From Schistocephalus solidus (Eukaryota > Platyhelminthes > Cestoda > Diphyllobothriidea > Diphyllobothriidae): 64,000 bases of DNA. A program made the translations under genes and the position numbers. Numbering within the stretch: the stretch's first letter is position 1; each line of letters opens with the position of its first letter. Location of the stretch: positions 124,001 to 188,000 of the forward strand of contig WEDG01001301.1 in the NCBI GenBank assembly GCA_017591395.1, given 5' to 3'. Of this stretch, positions 26,801 through 39,410 are shown in pieces. Below the pieces are notes generated by a model, which saw only the letters and a program-made list of their open reading frames with translations, searched no databases and was not told the DNA's origin.

Positions 26801-27667
26801 TTGAGTGTAACACTCTACCATTGAGCCACGGGCTCGTTGTTTTGTCGGTTGTGATCGGGAATATGATGATAGTGTGGGGCTCACCGATCTGCTTAAGGAA
26901 CATGCATGTTCCGTTGTGCCCTGGAGCTCAGACTAGAGCCCTCGCAGGCGGTCGCATAGCGACGTGTAGCATATGATGGAATGGAACCGACAAAGACAAG
27001 GGAGACCGGAATGGCCATTTCTGGCTTATTAGCCGTCATCAGCTAGTCATACCCAATCCCGGGTGTGGATCACCCGAGATTCGAACCTGCGACCTTTGGT
27101 CATTGAGTGTAACACTCTACCATTGAGCCACGGGCTCGTTGTTTTGTCGGTTGTGATCGGGAATATGATGATAGTGTAGGGCTTACCGATCTGCTTAAGG
27201 AACATGCATGTTCCGTTGTGCCCTGGAGCTCAGACTAGAGCCCTCGCAGGTGGTCGCATAGCGACGTGTAGCATATGATGGAATGGATCCGACAAAGACA
27301 AGGGAGACCGGATTGGCCATTTCTGGCTAATTAGCTGTCATCAGCCAGTCATACCCAATCCCGGGTGTGGATCACCCGAGATTTGAACCTGCGACCTTTG
27401 GTCATTGAGTGTAACACTCTACCATTGAGCCACGGGCTCGTTGTTTTGTCGGTTGTGATCGGGAATATGATGATAGTGTGGGGCTCACCGATCTGCTTAA
27501 GGAACATGCATGTTCCGTTGTGCCCTGGAGCTCAGACTAGAGCCCTCGCAGGCGGTCGCATAGCGACGTGTAGCATATGATGGAATGGAACCGACAAAGA
27601 CAAGGGAGACCGGAATGGCCATTTCTGGCTTATTAGCCGTCATCAACCAGTCATACCCAATCCCAAG
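23827..27667 (-). repeat. Tandem array of twelve tRNA-derived SINE units (period 302-308 bp)
   Basis: The same segment recurs with its tRNA-like part starting at 24022, 24326, 24630, 24938, 25243, 25545, 25847, 26153, 26459, 26761, 27063 and 27365; a thirteenth unit is cut off just before its tRNA part. On the minus strand each tRNA part reads GCCCGTGGCTCAATGGTAGA (box-A-like, with a GCTC/GAGC D-stem) and later GGTTCGAATCC (box B). The anticodon and acceptor stems do not pair properly, so these are retroposon heads and not tRNA genes. Each unit also carries ggaacatgcatgttcc, a perfect 16-bp palindrome. Copies 1-6, 7-9 and 10-12 form three sequence sub-types. The approximately 70-100-codon frames on both strands of every unit are repeat by-products. 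Confidence 0.9.
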
Positions 27668-27685
27668 TATATATATATATATATT
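27667..27685. repeat. (TA)n microsatellite at the right edge of the SINE array
   Basis: The last array unit is interrupted after tcccaag by an alternating TA tract. The array is therefore bounded on both sides by the same type of simple repeat. Confidence 0.85.
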
Positions 27686-27949
27686 TATAATGCGTAAAGA
27701 TTCGAGGTCACGATATCTTATCGCGTTCATCATCTCCTGAAGAAGACGTTCACGTTGAATGATGTCTAATATAAAACGCTTGTTCCTCTGTAACTGGAAT
27801 GGTTACCCAAGAATAGTAAATTTTTGCATTAATCCTCAGGGTGACAGTTTAGGTTGCAGCGTCATGGCATATTCTAGGAGGGGATCTGTAGAGATAACTT
27901 ACTTTTGCATCCTCTTGTACATCACATATGTGCCAAGAAGCTAATAACC

Positions 27950-28660
27950 TGGAAACAGAAGCTTACTTAGTTAAATTCGTTAGATATGGTAAACCCGAAC
28001 ATAGGTTTAAAACCTCTGATCTAACCAAATTCCAGAGGAACAACTACGAACACTGCTGCATGAAGCTTGCTTCAACAACGCAGCTGCAGGCTCAGTTGAC
28101 TTCAATGCAGTTCTGAAAGCGATTAGGGTCAGTATTGAAACAACAGACATTAAAAATACCCATCCATCAACACGTTGTCGCTCTATGGATGGCATTAGGA
28201 CCAATTCAATGTGTCTCCATGTGTAACTCAAAAGCCCTGAAAAACTGAGAAGGGACGAACAAACTATCGTTCGATCCGCTGATAAGGGATGATTAACGTT
28301 CGGTAGGAACCGGGGTTGCTGAAATGTAAAAGCCAAGGCTCTAGGCACATTTTCCAGACAAGCAAAGAATTTACAATTCAATGCAGTAGCTGGCAGGTTG
28401 AAGAAGTCACTTGGAGTATTCAATCACACAAATGTGATCACATATCTGGAATCAGAGATAACTCACTACAGCATTGTCTCAGGAAACGAAAGTTTTATTC
28501 AATCGTTCCAGCAATTTGGACAGAATTTGCTTTTTTTTAAAACCTGGGAGAAGGTATGCATTTCTCATGTACATCGCTGCCAAACCCCACTTAACGATAG
28601 TTGGTCAGAGATCAAGTGCAAGAGTGGATCGTCTATGTGCATAAGCCCCACCCTCATCTA
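27950..28660 (+). mobile_element. Decayed Penelope-like element, reverse transcriptase N-terminal part
   Basis: On the + strand, in broken frames, one reads EEQLRTLLHEACFNNA ... LKAIRVSIETTDIKN, then SPEKLRRDEQTIVRSADKG (ADKG at 28278-28289), then VKAKALGTFSRQAKN and GRLKKSLGVFN. The order (a helical lead-in, a [IV]V..ADKG motif, then a KA.ALL-like segment and a K..L helix) is that of the N-terminal fingers of Penelope-type reverse transcriptases of flatworms. At least two in-frame stops and frame changes interrupt it, so it is a fossil. The 138-codon antisense frame at 28,007-28,423 is a shadow of it. Confidence 0.5.
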
Positions 28661-29284
28661 GGTTACAACTGTCTGGCGTCTCTAGAATTCATAATAATAG
28701 CATCTCCCGCGTCATTGAAATATAATATACGCGCAAACTTACTAAGTTTTTCTCAACGGCAGCCAAGTTATGAGGAGGTAAATCAAATCAAATAAATTCA
28801 ATTAAGTGCAAAAAATGAGCACCTAATCAAAAATGTTTAGAGTATCACTTCCCGTAGAGAAAGTATTATGATTCAGAATACAAAGGTAATTTTACTCTAC
28901 AAAATGGGAGCTTGGTCTATGTTCTTAATGCACTCTTTCAATTTTATTCAGATTGGCAAAAGTTATTTTTCCCTTTCTTAACTGGCTAAGAGAATTTGAT
29001 ACTGCTTATATAATAACAGAGCTATTGGCCTTGCAAAAGGTTGCTTGATCGACTTAAAAATTGCAGGAACATCAAGTGTTGTTCCTGTTTATCGCTGCAA
29101 AGCCCTTTGCTCTTTAGTACGATATGGGCCCAGTCTTCGAAATGAGCACTTTGTTACTTGAAAAACTATTGTGGTTATTTTACAATAAAGGCTCACGTAT
29201 CTTCGTCAGTTAATTGTACCCTCAAATTCCCAGACACACTGGTGCCAAAGTCATTGCTTCTCTCACCTGTCATCTGTTTTTTTG

Positions 29285-30055
29285 TAGCAGCTGCCCAAAC
29301 GAACATGGACGAGCTGGAATTCCAACCCACGACATTTGGTAATTGAATCGAACGGTCTACCATTGAGAAACGGGCTCGTTGGTTTGTCGGTTGCGATCGG
29401 GAATATGATGATAGTATGGGGCTCAACGATCTGTTTCAGGAACATGCAAGTTCAGTTGTTTCCTGGAGCTCACATAATAGCCCTCGCAGGCGGTCGCGTA
29501 GCGACGTGAAGCATATATTTTTAAGTAGAGCCGACAAAGACAAGGGAGACCGGAATGGCCATTTCTGTCTCATTAGCCGTCATCAGCCAGTCATACCCAA
29601 TCCCAAGTGTGGACGAGCTGGAATTCGAACCCACGACCTTTGGTAATTGAATCGAACGGTCTACCATTGAGACACGGGCTCGTTGTTTTGTCGGTTGCGG
29701 TGGGGAATATGATGATAGTGTGTGGCCCACCGATCTACTTGAGGAACATGCATGTTCCGTTGTGCCCTGGAGCTCAGACTAGAGCCCTCGCAGGCGGTCG
29801 CATAGCGACGTAGAGCATATGATGGAATGGAACCGACAAAGACAAGGGAGGCCGTAATGGCCATTTCTGGCTTATTAGCCGTCATCAGCCAGTCATACCC
29901 AATCCTGTGTGTGGATCACCCGAGATTCGAACCTGCGACCTTTGGTCATTGAGTGTAACACTCATCGACCGCTTACGGGTCTCATTCGCCCCGTTCTGCC
30001 TTGGTGCTCACTCTCGAGCCCCGCCCGTAGCCACACAGTGGCTAGTATAATAGGT
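29285..30055 (-). repeat. Second block of the tRNA-derived SINE (three units, truncated)
   Basis: tRNA-like parts begin near 29,308, 29,607 and 29,909. The first two carry the sub-type of array copies 7-9 (aattgaatcgaacgg) and the third the sub-type of copies 10-12 (gtgtggatcacccgagattc). The third unit switches at about 29,964 into a divergent relative (ccgttctgccttggtgctca ... gccacacagtggctag). The sub-type order matches the end of the main array. Confidence 0.8.
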
Positions 30056-33000
30056 AAAAAAACATTAGCAAACCTTATCAGAATCCCTGGTCCTTGTCGG
30101 TAATGTTCTCATGCCTATCATACCGAATTTTCCTATAGATAGAAAAGTTCTATTGGATACTTGTTCTATTTTTTATTATTTGCTTAAGAAGCCCTTGCAA
30201 ATGTTCATTTAGTAGTTTTCCAACTAAATAATTGCGTTACAATTGACGAAGATGAACCCTTTTGATGTTTGTAAACGTGATATGATATTCCGAAAAGCCT
30301 GTCATAGTTAAAAAAAGTCTTTATAAAACAATTATGCAAATCGTTTAGGAAAGTTATTAATAAAAGTGAAAACGCATTTTTGCTCTATAAAATGTTTTGG
30401 GATAAATTGTTGTGTGACTTATTGTTCGAGTTAAGTTTTCCTACAACAACAAAAATATAAAACATAATATTGTTACAGACTCTAGTTTCAGATATTATTT
30501 TATTAAGCAAACCAGTATAGAGAGACCATAAAGACGAGAATAAAAAGTTCTTAAATATAATTTTCAAATGAATATATTCATAGAAATTAAGTCGATATAA
30601 ACCCAATAAATAAAACCGGAGTTCTTCCAAAAGCCCACGAAATACTGTAGGAGGGAGAGAGAATATTTCATTGGTAAGTACTTCGTCAAAGCCTACAATT
30701 AAACTTTAATTTCCACGAATTTTAAGTCCTGCCACTATTAAAAAAAGGTTTTCATTAAAAGTGAAATTTGCTGGAATATTTTACAAATAAAATATTCAGT
30801 CTTGTCATAATTAAAATTTTGTGGTCATACTTTATGTATTCATGCTGTTGCAAGTTTCCGGGATAAAATAAATAATTTATTCTTGAGTGCAACGTAGGAA
30901 TAATAATGTTGGAAAAGGAAAGATGCGGGACCAGATATTACGTTTTTCTTAGGATGCATACGCGTTCTATCTACGGTTTACAGAGAATAAGGGATATTTT
31001 AGAATTTCTTGTTCGAACGAGACATATATTATAGTGAAGTTTGCTTAAATGTTTACATGGTGTTACGGAATGAGCAGCAACATGAAGGCTCTGACCATGT
31101 TAACAACAAATTTTACAGACTGAAAAATGGAAATTATTTCAAATTATGAGTAAGTCCAGGGCGGAGATTGCTGCGCAACACTAAGAAATATATGGCGACA
31201 GTTATGTACATTCGGCAGAAGTGGAAAGTTTATAAACTTGAGAAAAGGTTGCTTTAAAACCAACAGAAATACACTTTTATCAATGAAACCCGATAAAAAT
31301 AGAGAAAAAGGTTTAAAGGTAAATTTTAGGATAAGAACGTTTGAAATAATAAGGTTTTCTGGGATATGGCAAAAAGGTGCTTGACAGAAAAAGAATAGTT
31401 ACGTTAGCTAAATTATTAAGGAATTTTACATTATCCTTTGAAGTGCAAGGTCATGGTGCTAAGCTAACTAAAGCATAAAATATAAATATACAAATATGCT
31501 GGGGTTAGAAGCTTTCGGTGGAATATTAGTTCAATTTATCTCATTGCTAACCAATATATGAAGTAATGCATGAAGTAATGGATCACTCACTCAAGGAATG
31601 TAAAATTATTTGCAGGTACCTTTTAGAAAATCTGCTTATTATGACGTCTTTCCATATGAAATCGTACAGACCAGCGAAAGAAAATGAATATAAAGGAAGT
31701 GACCACTTCAATATTAGAGGGTAGTAATGATATTTCGCCTGTGCGTCTAGGAAAGCTAATGAAAGTTACTGCGAACACCATGGGTGCAGACATTTATTGT
31801 ACAAAAAACATTTGCGCACTCGTAGACGAAGAGAACACGTGAATAGTAATGGTTTGAAACATATGCCAACATGGAACGTGCAATCATCAGACTTACCCGA
31901 TTTTTAAAATTGGGATGCATTTTGAAAAATTCCAGGTAAGCATGTTTACCCATCGCCTTAGCTTCTTTTTCCCCGGCAATTCGTAGATTGACAAATAGTG
32001 AAACGGTCCTCATCAAGGACTAGATTTAGAAGATGCAGCCAGAAACAAAGATATGAAAGGTATCTATTCCTAATTTTGTGTAAGATAATAATGAAGTGAC
32101 TGGTTCTTTCTTGAATAAAAACACAATAATGCAGAAATTACACATGAGATTAAAGTTATGCATTTTCCTTTGTCAATGCCTCCTGATGCTTTACTTTGAG
32201 GCAAAGGTTCCCCATCCTCCTGTTGAATAACACCTTGCCAAATAAACACTGGAGTTATTTTATATCCTTCTCACGGAATTACTCCAGACATCGTTAATTT
32301 ATCTTCTGTGGTAATTTACAGGAGTTACTTTCGGTGATTTGATTATAGCCAGTAAGCAGTTACAATGTTCTCAGAATAAAAGGAGAAAATGCGACCGCTG
32401 TAACAAGAAGTTTTGTGGCTTGACGTTTGGATTCTCACTCGAACTCATCCTGAGAGACATTCGTAGCTGATGTGTTTGAGTAAGAATCTAAGATGTTGGG
32501 CCTATATTTTCTCTTTCTTGTGATTGCAGTTTCACCTTCTGAACCAATTCCTGGAACTCTCCTAATCACTTCCGCGATAGCCAACGAGACGGAACATGTC
32601 ACAGATGTTTACTTTGTGTTATGACCGACTGACATTTGATTAACTTTGTTAGAAATGCCTAGTGCTAAGGATATCCAATAGGAACATGCTCATATAGCAA
32701 TTTGCAGTATAATCAAAACGTTATTCGAAGGTACACAGCTAAATATTAAAATCACATTAACTTATGCCTAACAGTTTGAATGACGTCAAACAATCAACTG
32801 CTTATTTAAAGTTTCCTTGTTCAGGATGCGTTAAGACACGTAAAATGCGGTAATAAACTATTTTTGAATGAGCAAGCTCTCTCAAATGATGGCAAATAAG
32901 AAAAGATCTTGTTTAAATATGTGTCCACTTATTGTCCGCGTTTTATAGCTTTTCACGCAGCCATGAAAAGGCTCAAGCACTCATCCGCACCGGAAAGAAT

Positions 33001-33957
33001 TACCAATTAATAATGTGCAAAAATATATTAGACTCGCAATACTTATGCACAGTTACGAATTAGTTTTGGAAGAAACATCTGAAACTCAATTCCTTTTAAC
33101 TGTTTTACATGAAACCACTTCATAGGCCTTTTATTTAAAAATTAAACAAACAGGTTATGAACAAGCTCATCATGCACAATTTCAAGGACGTATAAAGCAT
33201 GCTATTTACTGGTTTCGGCTGTTCTCTTAAAAATTCGCTATGTATTCCAGGTCAAGTGCAGTAGTTTGTATGTAACATTGGAAATAGAATAAGGAAAGGA
33301 AAACACTGTCGAATAAGAAAGCCCTTCCAATATCGCATTCTTGTCGTGTTCCATGATGAACTTAATCAGCCTTTGTGAGGCGTTCTTTATAACCTCCGTA
33401 GATTTGTAATAATCTAACTAGGTTTTTAAGTAATATCATCGAATACGGTTAGACAGTTACCTCCAGGAAAATCAGCTTTCGAAAAGATTAGGAATAATTC
33501 GCGACCTTGATGTGTTTATTACCTTGAAAGCCGACTTTCAGTAACATTTTATCCTTGAAAACATATTTAGCATGTCCTGGTTCGCATGTTAGAATAAAGT
33601 AAATTTAATGCCGCAATAAACTATTTTACACTCCTTAAGGGGCCATTGGCATTTTTTGAACTATAGAACGCATGGTTTGTTATTAATAGCTTGCAGTCAC
33701 ATTATTCTATCTTGCTTATCTTGGTTTTTCCTGGCAGCGTTTTTTTGTCCCGTTGTCAGGCCGGCGTCGGGCACACCTTTGACTTACCAGTAGTTGGCTG
33801 AAAGTGGCCAATCAAAATACTTTCTATTAGACACCGTGCACAGAGTGGACCGAAGTACGCAGAGGGGTATTTAGTTTCGGTCCATTCACTTGTTACACAA
33901 GTACGGCACGATTTCCGTATAGAAGTTGTAGCAATTTATTCCAAATAATCTCAGGCG
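30056..33957. other. AT-rich intergenic region before locus B
   Basis: No gene is supported in about 3.9 kb of strongly AT-rich sequence. At 32,405-32,620 there is a copy of the Penelope-associated dispersed repeat (ggcttgacgtttggattctc, later ttcaccttctgaaccaattcctgg), also seen at 41.9, 50.3 and 53.5 kb. The stretch immediately before 33,958 should contain the locus B promoter or a trans-splice site; no unambiguous TATA element was seen. Confidence 0.45.
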
Positions 33958-34045
33958 ATGTTGGATGCATACCGCCTCCTCGCCTCGTTTGCATTTTTGA
34001 GCTTAATTCTCGAAGCCTTTGTTGCTCAACAAACAACTTCCAGAG
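33958..34045 (+). CDS. Locus B exon 1: start codon and signal peptide
   Basis: ATG at 33958 opens 29 codons with a classical secretory signal: a short n-region (MLDAYR), a hydrophobic core (LLASFAFLSLILEAFV) and a likely cleavage near A-QQTTS. The exon ends AGA G|GTACGT in phase 1, exactly the entry phase of all eight Ig exons downstream. An AG (tctcag) lies three bases before the ATG, so the leader could be joined to an upstream non-coding exon or to a trans-spliced leader. The start is chosen because it is the only ATG that gives a signal peptide in this frame. Confidence 0.85.
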
Positions 34046-37000
34046 GTACGTTAAGCGAATTTCAATTCTGATTGAGATAAAAAGTGAAAAGATTGACTTT
34101 GGGTATTTATTTTTTTCTTTTCCGGGCCAAGGCTACAATGGCAGCTATAATAAAAGTAATGATTTCATAGATTTTCCGAGCTTTGATGATAGCGGAAACC
34201 TTTTTGAGTATTGAAGTAATTACGAGTAATTAGGTCATAAATGCTTAAGGATCTTATATAGCGATTATCTTTTAACCACAAAACCGTAGAAGAATGAAAT
34301 GAGTTTGACGGCACAACATCAAAATGCTCGAAAAATGGGTTTCGTTCCCCATTTGTGCTACAAATCATCTATATCCTTCTTCTGAAAGAGCATGACTGTA
34401 AAGCAACGCCTAATCGGTGTATGTACGTATTTAACTAACTTAAATCCTGAAATGTTAACCAAAACCCTGAAATTTAGTTTCACATAGGAAGGATTGCTTA
34501 AGTGTGGTCATAATTTAAAGGTGATTCAGGAACGCTAGAATGCCATCTTTTAAATGCACGGATTTCTATCTGCCTGTAAAAGCCAATCTCGATAAAAATT
34601 ACTACTTACGTAGTATGCGTTCATTTTGTCAATTTTTGATGCTCTTCTAAGTTCAAAAGGATTTTCTAGAAAACGCAAGGAAAATATTTTTGCTTTCATT
34701 CACTTGGCAGAATAAAACGTCTTTCTCTTTTATATAAGAAGGAATGATATATAGAAATTTTCAAACAGTTTCAAGTTCCAAAAACATTTTAAGCTCTACC
34801 TGCCGTTGCATTTGCATGTAGGGATTTAAGTATATGTTATACTTTCAAAATAAGAACAATAATACGCTCATCTATAACGTTTATAATATTGCATAAATTG
34901 TTTATACAATTTAAAATGTATATGGACTTTGTTCTGTACTTCATGGCGGACATTTACAAACATACGGATTCGATGTTATTTGAATGAATATTGAACGGTT
35001 TTGAAAAATTTTATAATTAGAAACCTTTTTACATGGAAAATATCCCTTTTTAAGAGCATAAAATATAAAAAGCATGTGAGTTGTTACCAATGGATTCAAA
35101 GGGATAATATTTTTCTCACGTATTCTATGAAATAAAATTGTTTTTTTGACTGTGTCCAAAATTAACAGACCATATATTTACTATGTAAGTAGTCATTTTT
35201 CAATAAGTATGGTTTTGAAGGTGGGTAAAATAACGTTTATTCAAAAGAGGGCATTCTAGCCTGTAAACCTATCTTGGAATTATGTTGCATGCTAACGTAA
35301 GTAATTCTTCTTTTTCGAAAAGGTCTTTTAAAATGTCGGATACAATGCAATGAGATCGGCTACTAACTAAAACAGACTGCGTCAGTCGCTACATTTGGGC
35401 TCAGGTCCTCTTTCCGTTAACAAAAGTAAACTTTCTCTTAAAAGAAACCATCTTTTCTTTTGAAAAAATGTGCAAAGCACTCCAAGACAAAGACGCGTTT
35501 TGCGGCATAATTAATGATATGGAGATCAAATGTTTATGGCAAAGAGAAGAACAATACATCCAAATAAACGACACTTTTAACTTAGTTCTCTGCGAAAATA
35601 CCCCTCTCCTTCACAATGAGGGTACATTGAGATATGAATAACTAAATTTTGCCACCGTAAACCGATCAATTTCGTTTTCTTTACCCAAAATATAATCACG
35701 TTTCTTCTCGAATAATGCTTCTCTTGTGATATAGTATTTTGAAGTTAACTTGACAAATAGACATCAGCAGCAACTCCGAGATGAAGGCGCTGCCTCTGGT
35801 TGGGCTTGATAAAGTAGTTGACAAATAGTCCTTCATTAATTAAAAAGGTCGATAGGGGTTGATTGACAAAGTAACATGCTCTTTTTTCCAGTACCACCCT
35901 TCTGTTTTGCTAAGAATTTGTGTATGGTCTAAGTAAATACCACCACTGTTCAATTTTCTTTAATCTTTGTTTTTCATCAAGATGAAAAATTCTTATATTA
36001 ATGATTGTTATTCGTAATTTTCATGCCCGCTAATCCTAAAATCCTAAGAAAATTTAAAATGATGCCCGGCTAATGTTTTCGGATAATTAAGCGAAGTGTT
36101 CACATATTATTTGATTTTGAATACATACTAGAAGGCAGTAGTTTTCAATTTGTTTTACATAACTGTTTGATTTAACTAATACCAAGAATTCAGGGTTCAT
36201 TTACCGATACAACGAGTTATATTCAAACATCTTGTGTAGGTATCATAAAATAGAGGTTTCAGGCAGATACACAGATATTCGCCGGAATGTTAAAGTAAAT
36301 AAGGCAGCAGATTTTCTCACTGGCAGTATGTATCTCTGTTTTGTCAAACATTTTCGACAGCATGGAAACAGTGCTTACAGTCAAATATTAATTAATGCAT
36401 ATAAACTGAGTTGTATTAAGCAACCAAACTAACCTATGGTACTTTTGCAATAAGGTTGATGTTCAAGATGAACTGACGAACACCATGTTATACACAGGAT
36501 ATCCAGATATACAGTGAAATGACCACGTTCCATTATTGAATGTGCAACTAGTGCTAGTAAAAGTTTGACAACTAATCAGCAAACGGTTAAGCTAACTGCT
36601 TCTTTATGTTAATGATTCCGTAAATCCATTTCCTAAAGTATTTTACCACCATATAAGGCAGCATTTTGTGGTTTGAAATTAGCTGAAGGAACAAAGCAAT
36701 CGGGTCATTTTACGATAAACGTATACAAAAATGTTAATATATTCTCTCGTGTACCTGTAGTTCTAGCTGGATACTGCCAGCCCTAAATTATACATTTCAG
36801 ATAATTACAAAACCCACAGTCTAAAAGTTAAATATTTTCCTCTGCGAACTACTGTTTTGGGTTTCCATTGTCGAAGGTTTTCCTAATTGGAATCGATATG
36901 GACATTGCCTTTTATTTTTTTGGGACATACATGGCTTACTGTCTCGCTAGGTCATAGTTTGATTTGATATTAATGTATATCACCAAAATACGAAAAAGAC

Positions 37001-37594
37001 GATTAAAAAATGGATATTCACAGTACGTTTTGTCCTTCGATTAGGATAGATTAATTAAAAATGGGATTCTGTTGAATGTATATGGACCGAACATTAAAAA
37101 TCTGCCTATCTATGAATTTATAAATGTTCTTCCTAATATTTTGGTTTTCTTCGATTTTGTTGACTTTTATTTGTCTATTACCGAAGTCCGTTTGTCAGTA
37201 CAGTGGAGATTGGTAGCGTCAATTCTGCCTTAATATAAGTCTACTAAATACACCAAATTAACATTTTGCCAAATTCTGGCCTACTTGAACGACTACCAGG
37301 CTCGTGCCAGGAAAAACGTATTTACTGAATTGTTGGATACTACTGGTACAAGCTAAATTAACAGCATTTGCTTATAGTTTATAACTCAGGTAAATAAGTG
37401 TAATTCAAAGTGTGGTAAGGTCTAAAAAGTTGTTTTTTTGGTATATCCACATAGGCTTTATCAAGCCCGACTCATGTGCTCCCTTCTTAAGTATCGACTC
37501 AAAGTATTTGCTGTAAAGCAACCTCATATTTTGTGATCTTCTATAAAAGTATTGTGAAGGCAGAAGGCTTATGACGATTCACCCTTTTTTATAG
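34046..37594 (+). other. Locus B intron 1 (3.5 kb)
   Basis: AT-rich, from donor GTACGT to acceptor ccttttttatag. No exon or recognisable mobile element was found in it. Confidence 0.6.
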
Positions 37595-37888
37595 AACCAA
37601 AATCTTACAGGGTTAGCATTCTTCCGCTAAGCCCATCCATAAAGCTAAACTCACCCTACTACGCAGAATGCCGAGTTGAACCACAACCTCCGAAAGGCGT
37701 TGAATTTGCCTGGTATTTCAATGGACGCTTTCACTCGGAGGGTGAAAGATTGAGTATTCCAGAACTTAACGAGTATAACATTGGAGAGTACACTTGTCAA
37801 GCCAACATTCACACTTCATCCGGCACCCCTCTCATTGCCAAGACAAGAGCTCTCATCCAATACCAACCCATCTCGCCAGAACACGCAG
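37595..37888 (+). CDS. Locus B exon 2: Ig domain 1 (sub-type A)
   Basis: The acceptor is ccttttttatag and the donor GTACGT; 294 nt, phase 1-1. The residues start EPKSYRVSILPL. Cys26 lies in PYYAECRVEP, Trp40 in FAWYFNGRF and Cys68 in GEYTCQA, the standard B-, C- and F-strand core of an Ig fold, with LSIPELNEY as the E-F region. The domain ends ALIQYQPISPEHA. A competing AG just before gttagc would break the frame. It lacks the N-x-T sequon that most sister domains carry, and it is the most diverged A-type copy. Confidence 0.9.
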
Positions 37889-39119
37889 GTACGTGTAATC
37901 CTCTACTCTTTTAGGCCTGCTGATTCATTATGCATGACGCTGTAATCTGTGAAATGCCCAAACTTCAGCTTATGACCTCAGCATTAATCCTCTTAGAAAT
38001 GGTCAATTCAAATAAGTGGGCATTTGTCTAAACATCCTTATACCTGATTCGGCTAAGTACTGAAGAAGTGTTAAAAATACGAATACAATAGTTTGAATGC
38101 ATCTGACTTCTAGAGTAGAACTAAGGGGATCTTGAACTAAGGAAATGTTTAAAGCTAATCTTTGACATTGTGGGGGGCGCTAAGATTGACCGTGTAAAAG
38201 AGAATAAAGGAGCAATATCCTAGTGCAGCAATGTTGAGCACTACTGAAGAATATACAATTAAAGTCGAGCAGTTATGATAATAGAAACTAAACCTGTCCT
38301 GCTGACTAAGTTTACATGAAATATTCAGCTGTTGACTGTAGAAGAGCGAGATATTCAATCAAGGTGAATGAATAATCGAACATAAGCAAACAGAGCAGCA
38401 TTCGTGGCATGAAATGAATAACTTATCTGTAGAAACCTATGTGGCCTTGTATACAGTTAATCACGTTTGCTTGTTTGTCTTCTAGCTTAAGGTGCCATTT
38501 TTATTTATTTGAACTGACATTTATGAACTAGTTAATACCCTTTCACTAGAAGTAAACAAAACAGGCAGCTATCTGCTCGAAAACTTGAAGGTGAAGTTTA
38601 TCCCCTTAAGAAGAACCGGTATATAGTACATGAATCAGTATACAGATATTGCAGGAAGATTGCGGTACAAGAGAGCTGACAATTGGGCCATATTTAAAAG
38701 ATGGTGTCTGAACCACCAATTTCAACAGGTGCAAACTTCCTAATGACAGACCAAATTGTAAATACTACCATAACAATGAACAACACAAAAATCTAACGCT
38801 ACCGTAGTGAACATTTAAATTTTGATTACCCAATCAAGAGCCCTCGCATAAGTGGGAAGAAAAGTAAAAACGAAAGTAAACAACCTAAACAGTTAAAGGG
38901 TTAGCCTTTATTATACTTAGTCTGTATCTAAATATTGTTTATTTTTAGTTTTGAAATTAATTTGTCATTTTAAGAAAATGCTCATTACAGTTGTGCAGCA
39001 TCTTAAAATGTTATGAAAATCATTTCCCGCAAGTTGAAAAAATTGCCAATATGAATGCTTGAGTATTCTAAAGACGCGACCTTTTGCCATCCTGCAGCAT
39101 GAGTATTATTTGCGTTTAA

Positions 39120-39410
39120 AGGGTCTTCTAATTTCAAACTGTGGGCCTAGTGGGATAAGATTACGACGGAGGAGCTTTTGGCAGCAAGAATTTCCACCAC
39201 TGAAGAACGACATTTTTCGTGATGCTCAGGATTCCGTTCGGGTGCAGACAAGCTACCGACAATCAAAAGAAGAATACTCTACGTGTTTACTTCGATGGGG
39301 CCATAGATTCTAGTGCCTTTGCGTATGCTTCAGTAATGTGGGCATTTTATAAATCTCGAGGAAAATCTGTAGCATTAGCCTCAATTTTAGCTCATAAATG
39401 CTGGTAAATG
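39120..39410 (+). mobile_element. Possible fragment of a BEL/Pao-type retrotransposon
   Basis: One frame reads WDKITTEELLAARISTTEER; another, shortly after, reads RVYFDGAIDSSAFAYASVMW followed by SVALASILAHKC. The second resembles the conserved LH.F.DAS..AYGAV.Y...VSL..SK segment between reverse transcriptase and integrase of BEL/Pao elements. Frames are broken and the similarity is by eye only. Confidence 0.3.

Noticed and set aside
24022..27430. Twelve tRNA genes on the minus strand
   Set aside because: Box A and box B are recognisable, but the anticodon and acceptor stems do not pair and every copy lies inside a 300-bp repeat, so they are SINE heads.
23827..27667. CRISPR-like periodicity
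   Set aside because: The repeats are about 300 bp with no spacers, in a eukaryotic genome.
23852..27733. Many 70-100-codon open frames on both strands with near-identical products
   Set aside because: They are translations of the tandem SINE in two orientations; frames break with each indel and carry no conserved domain.
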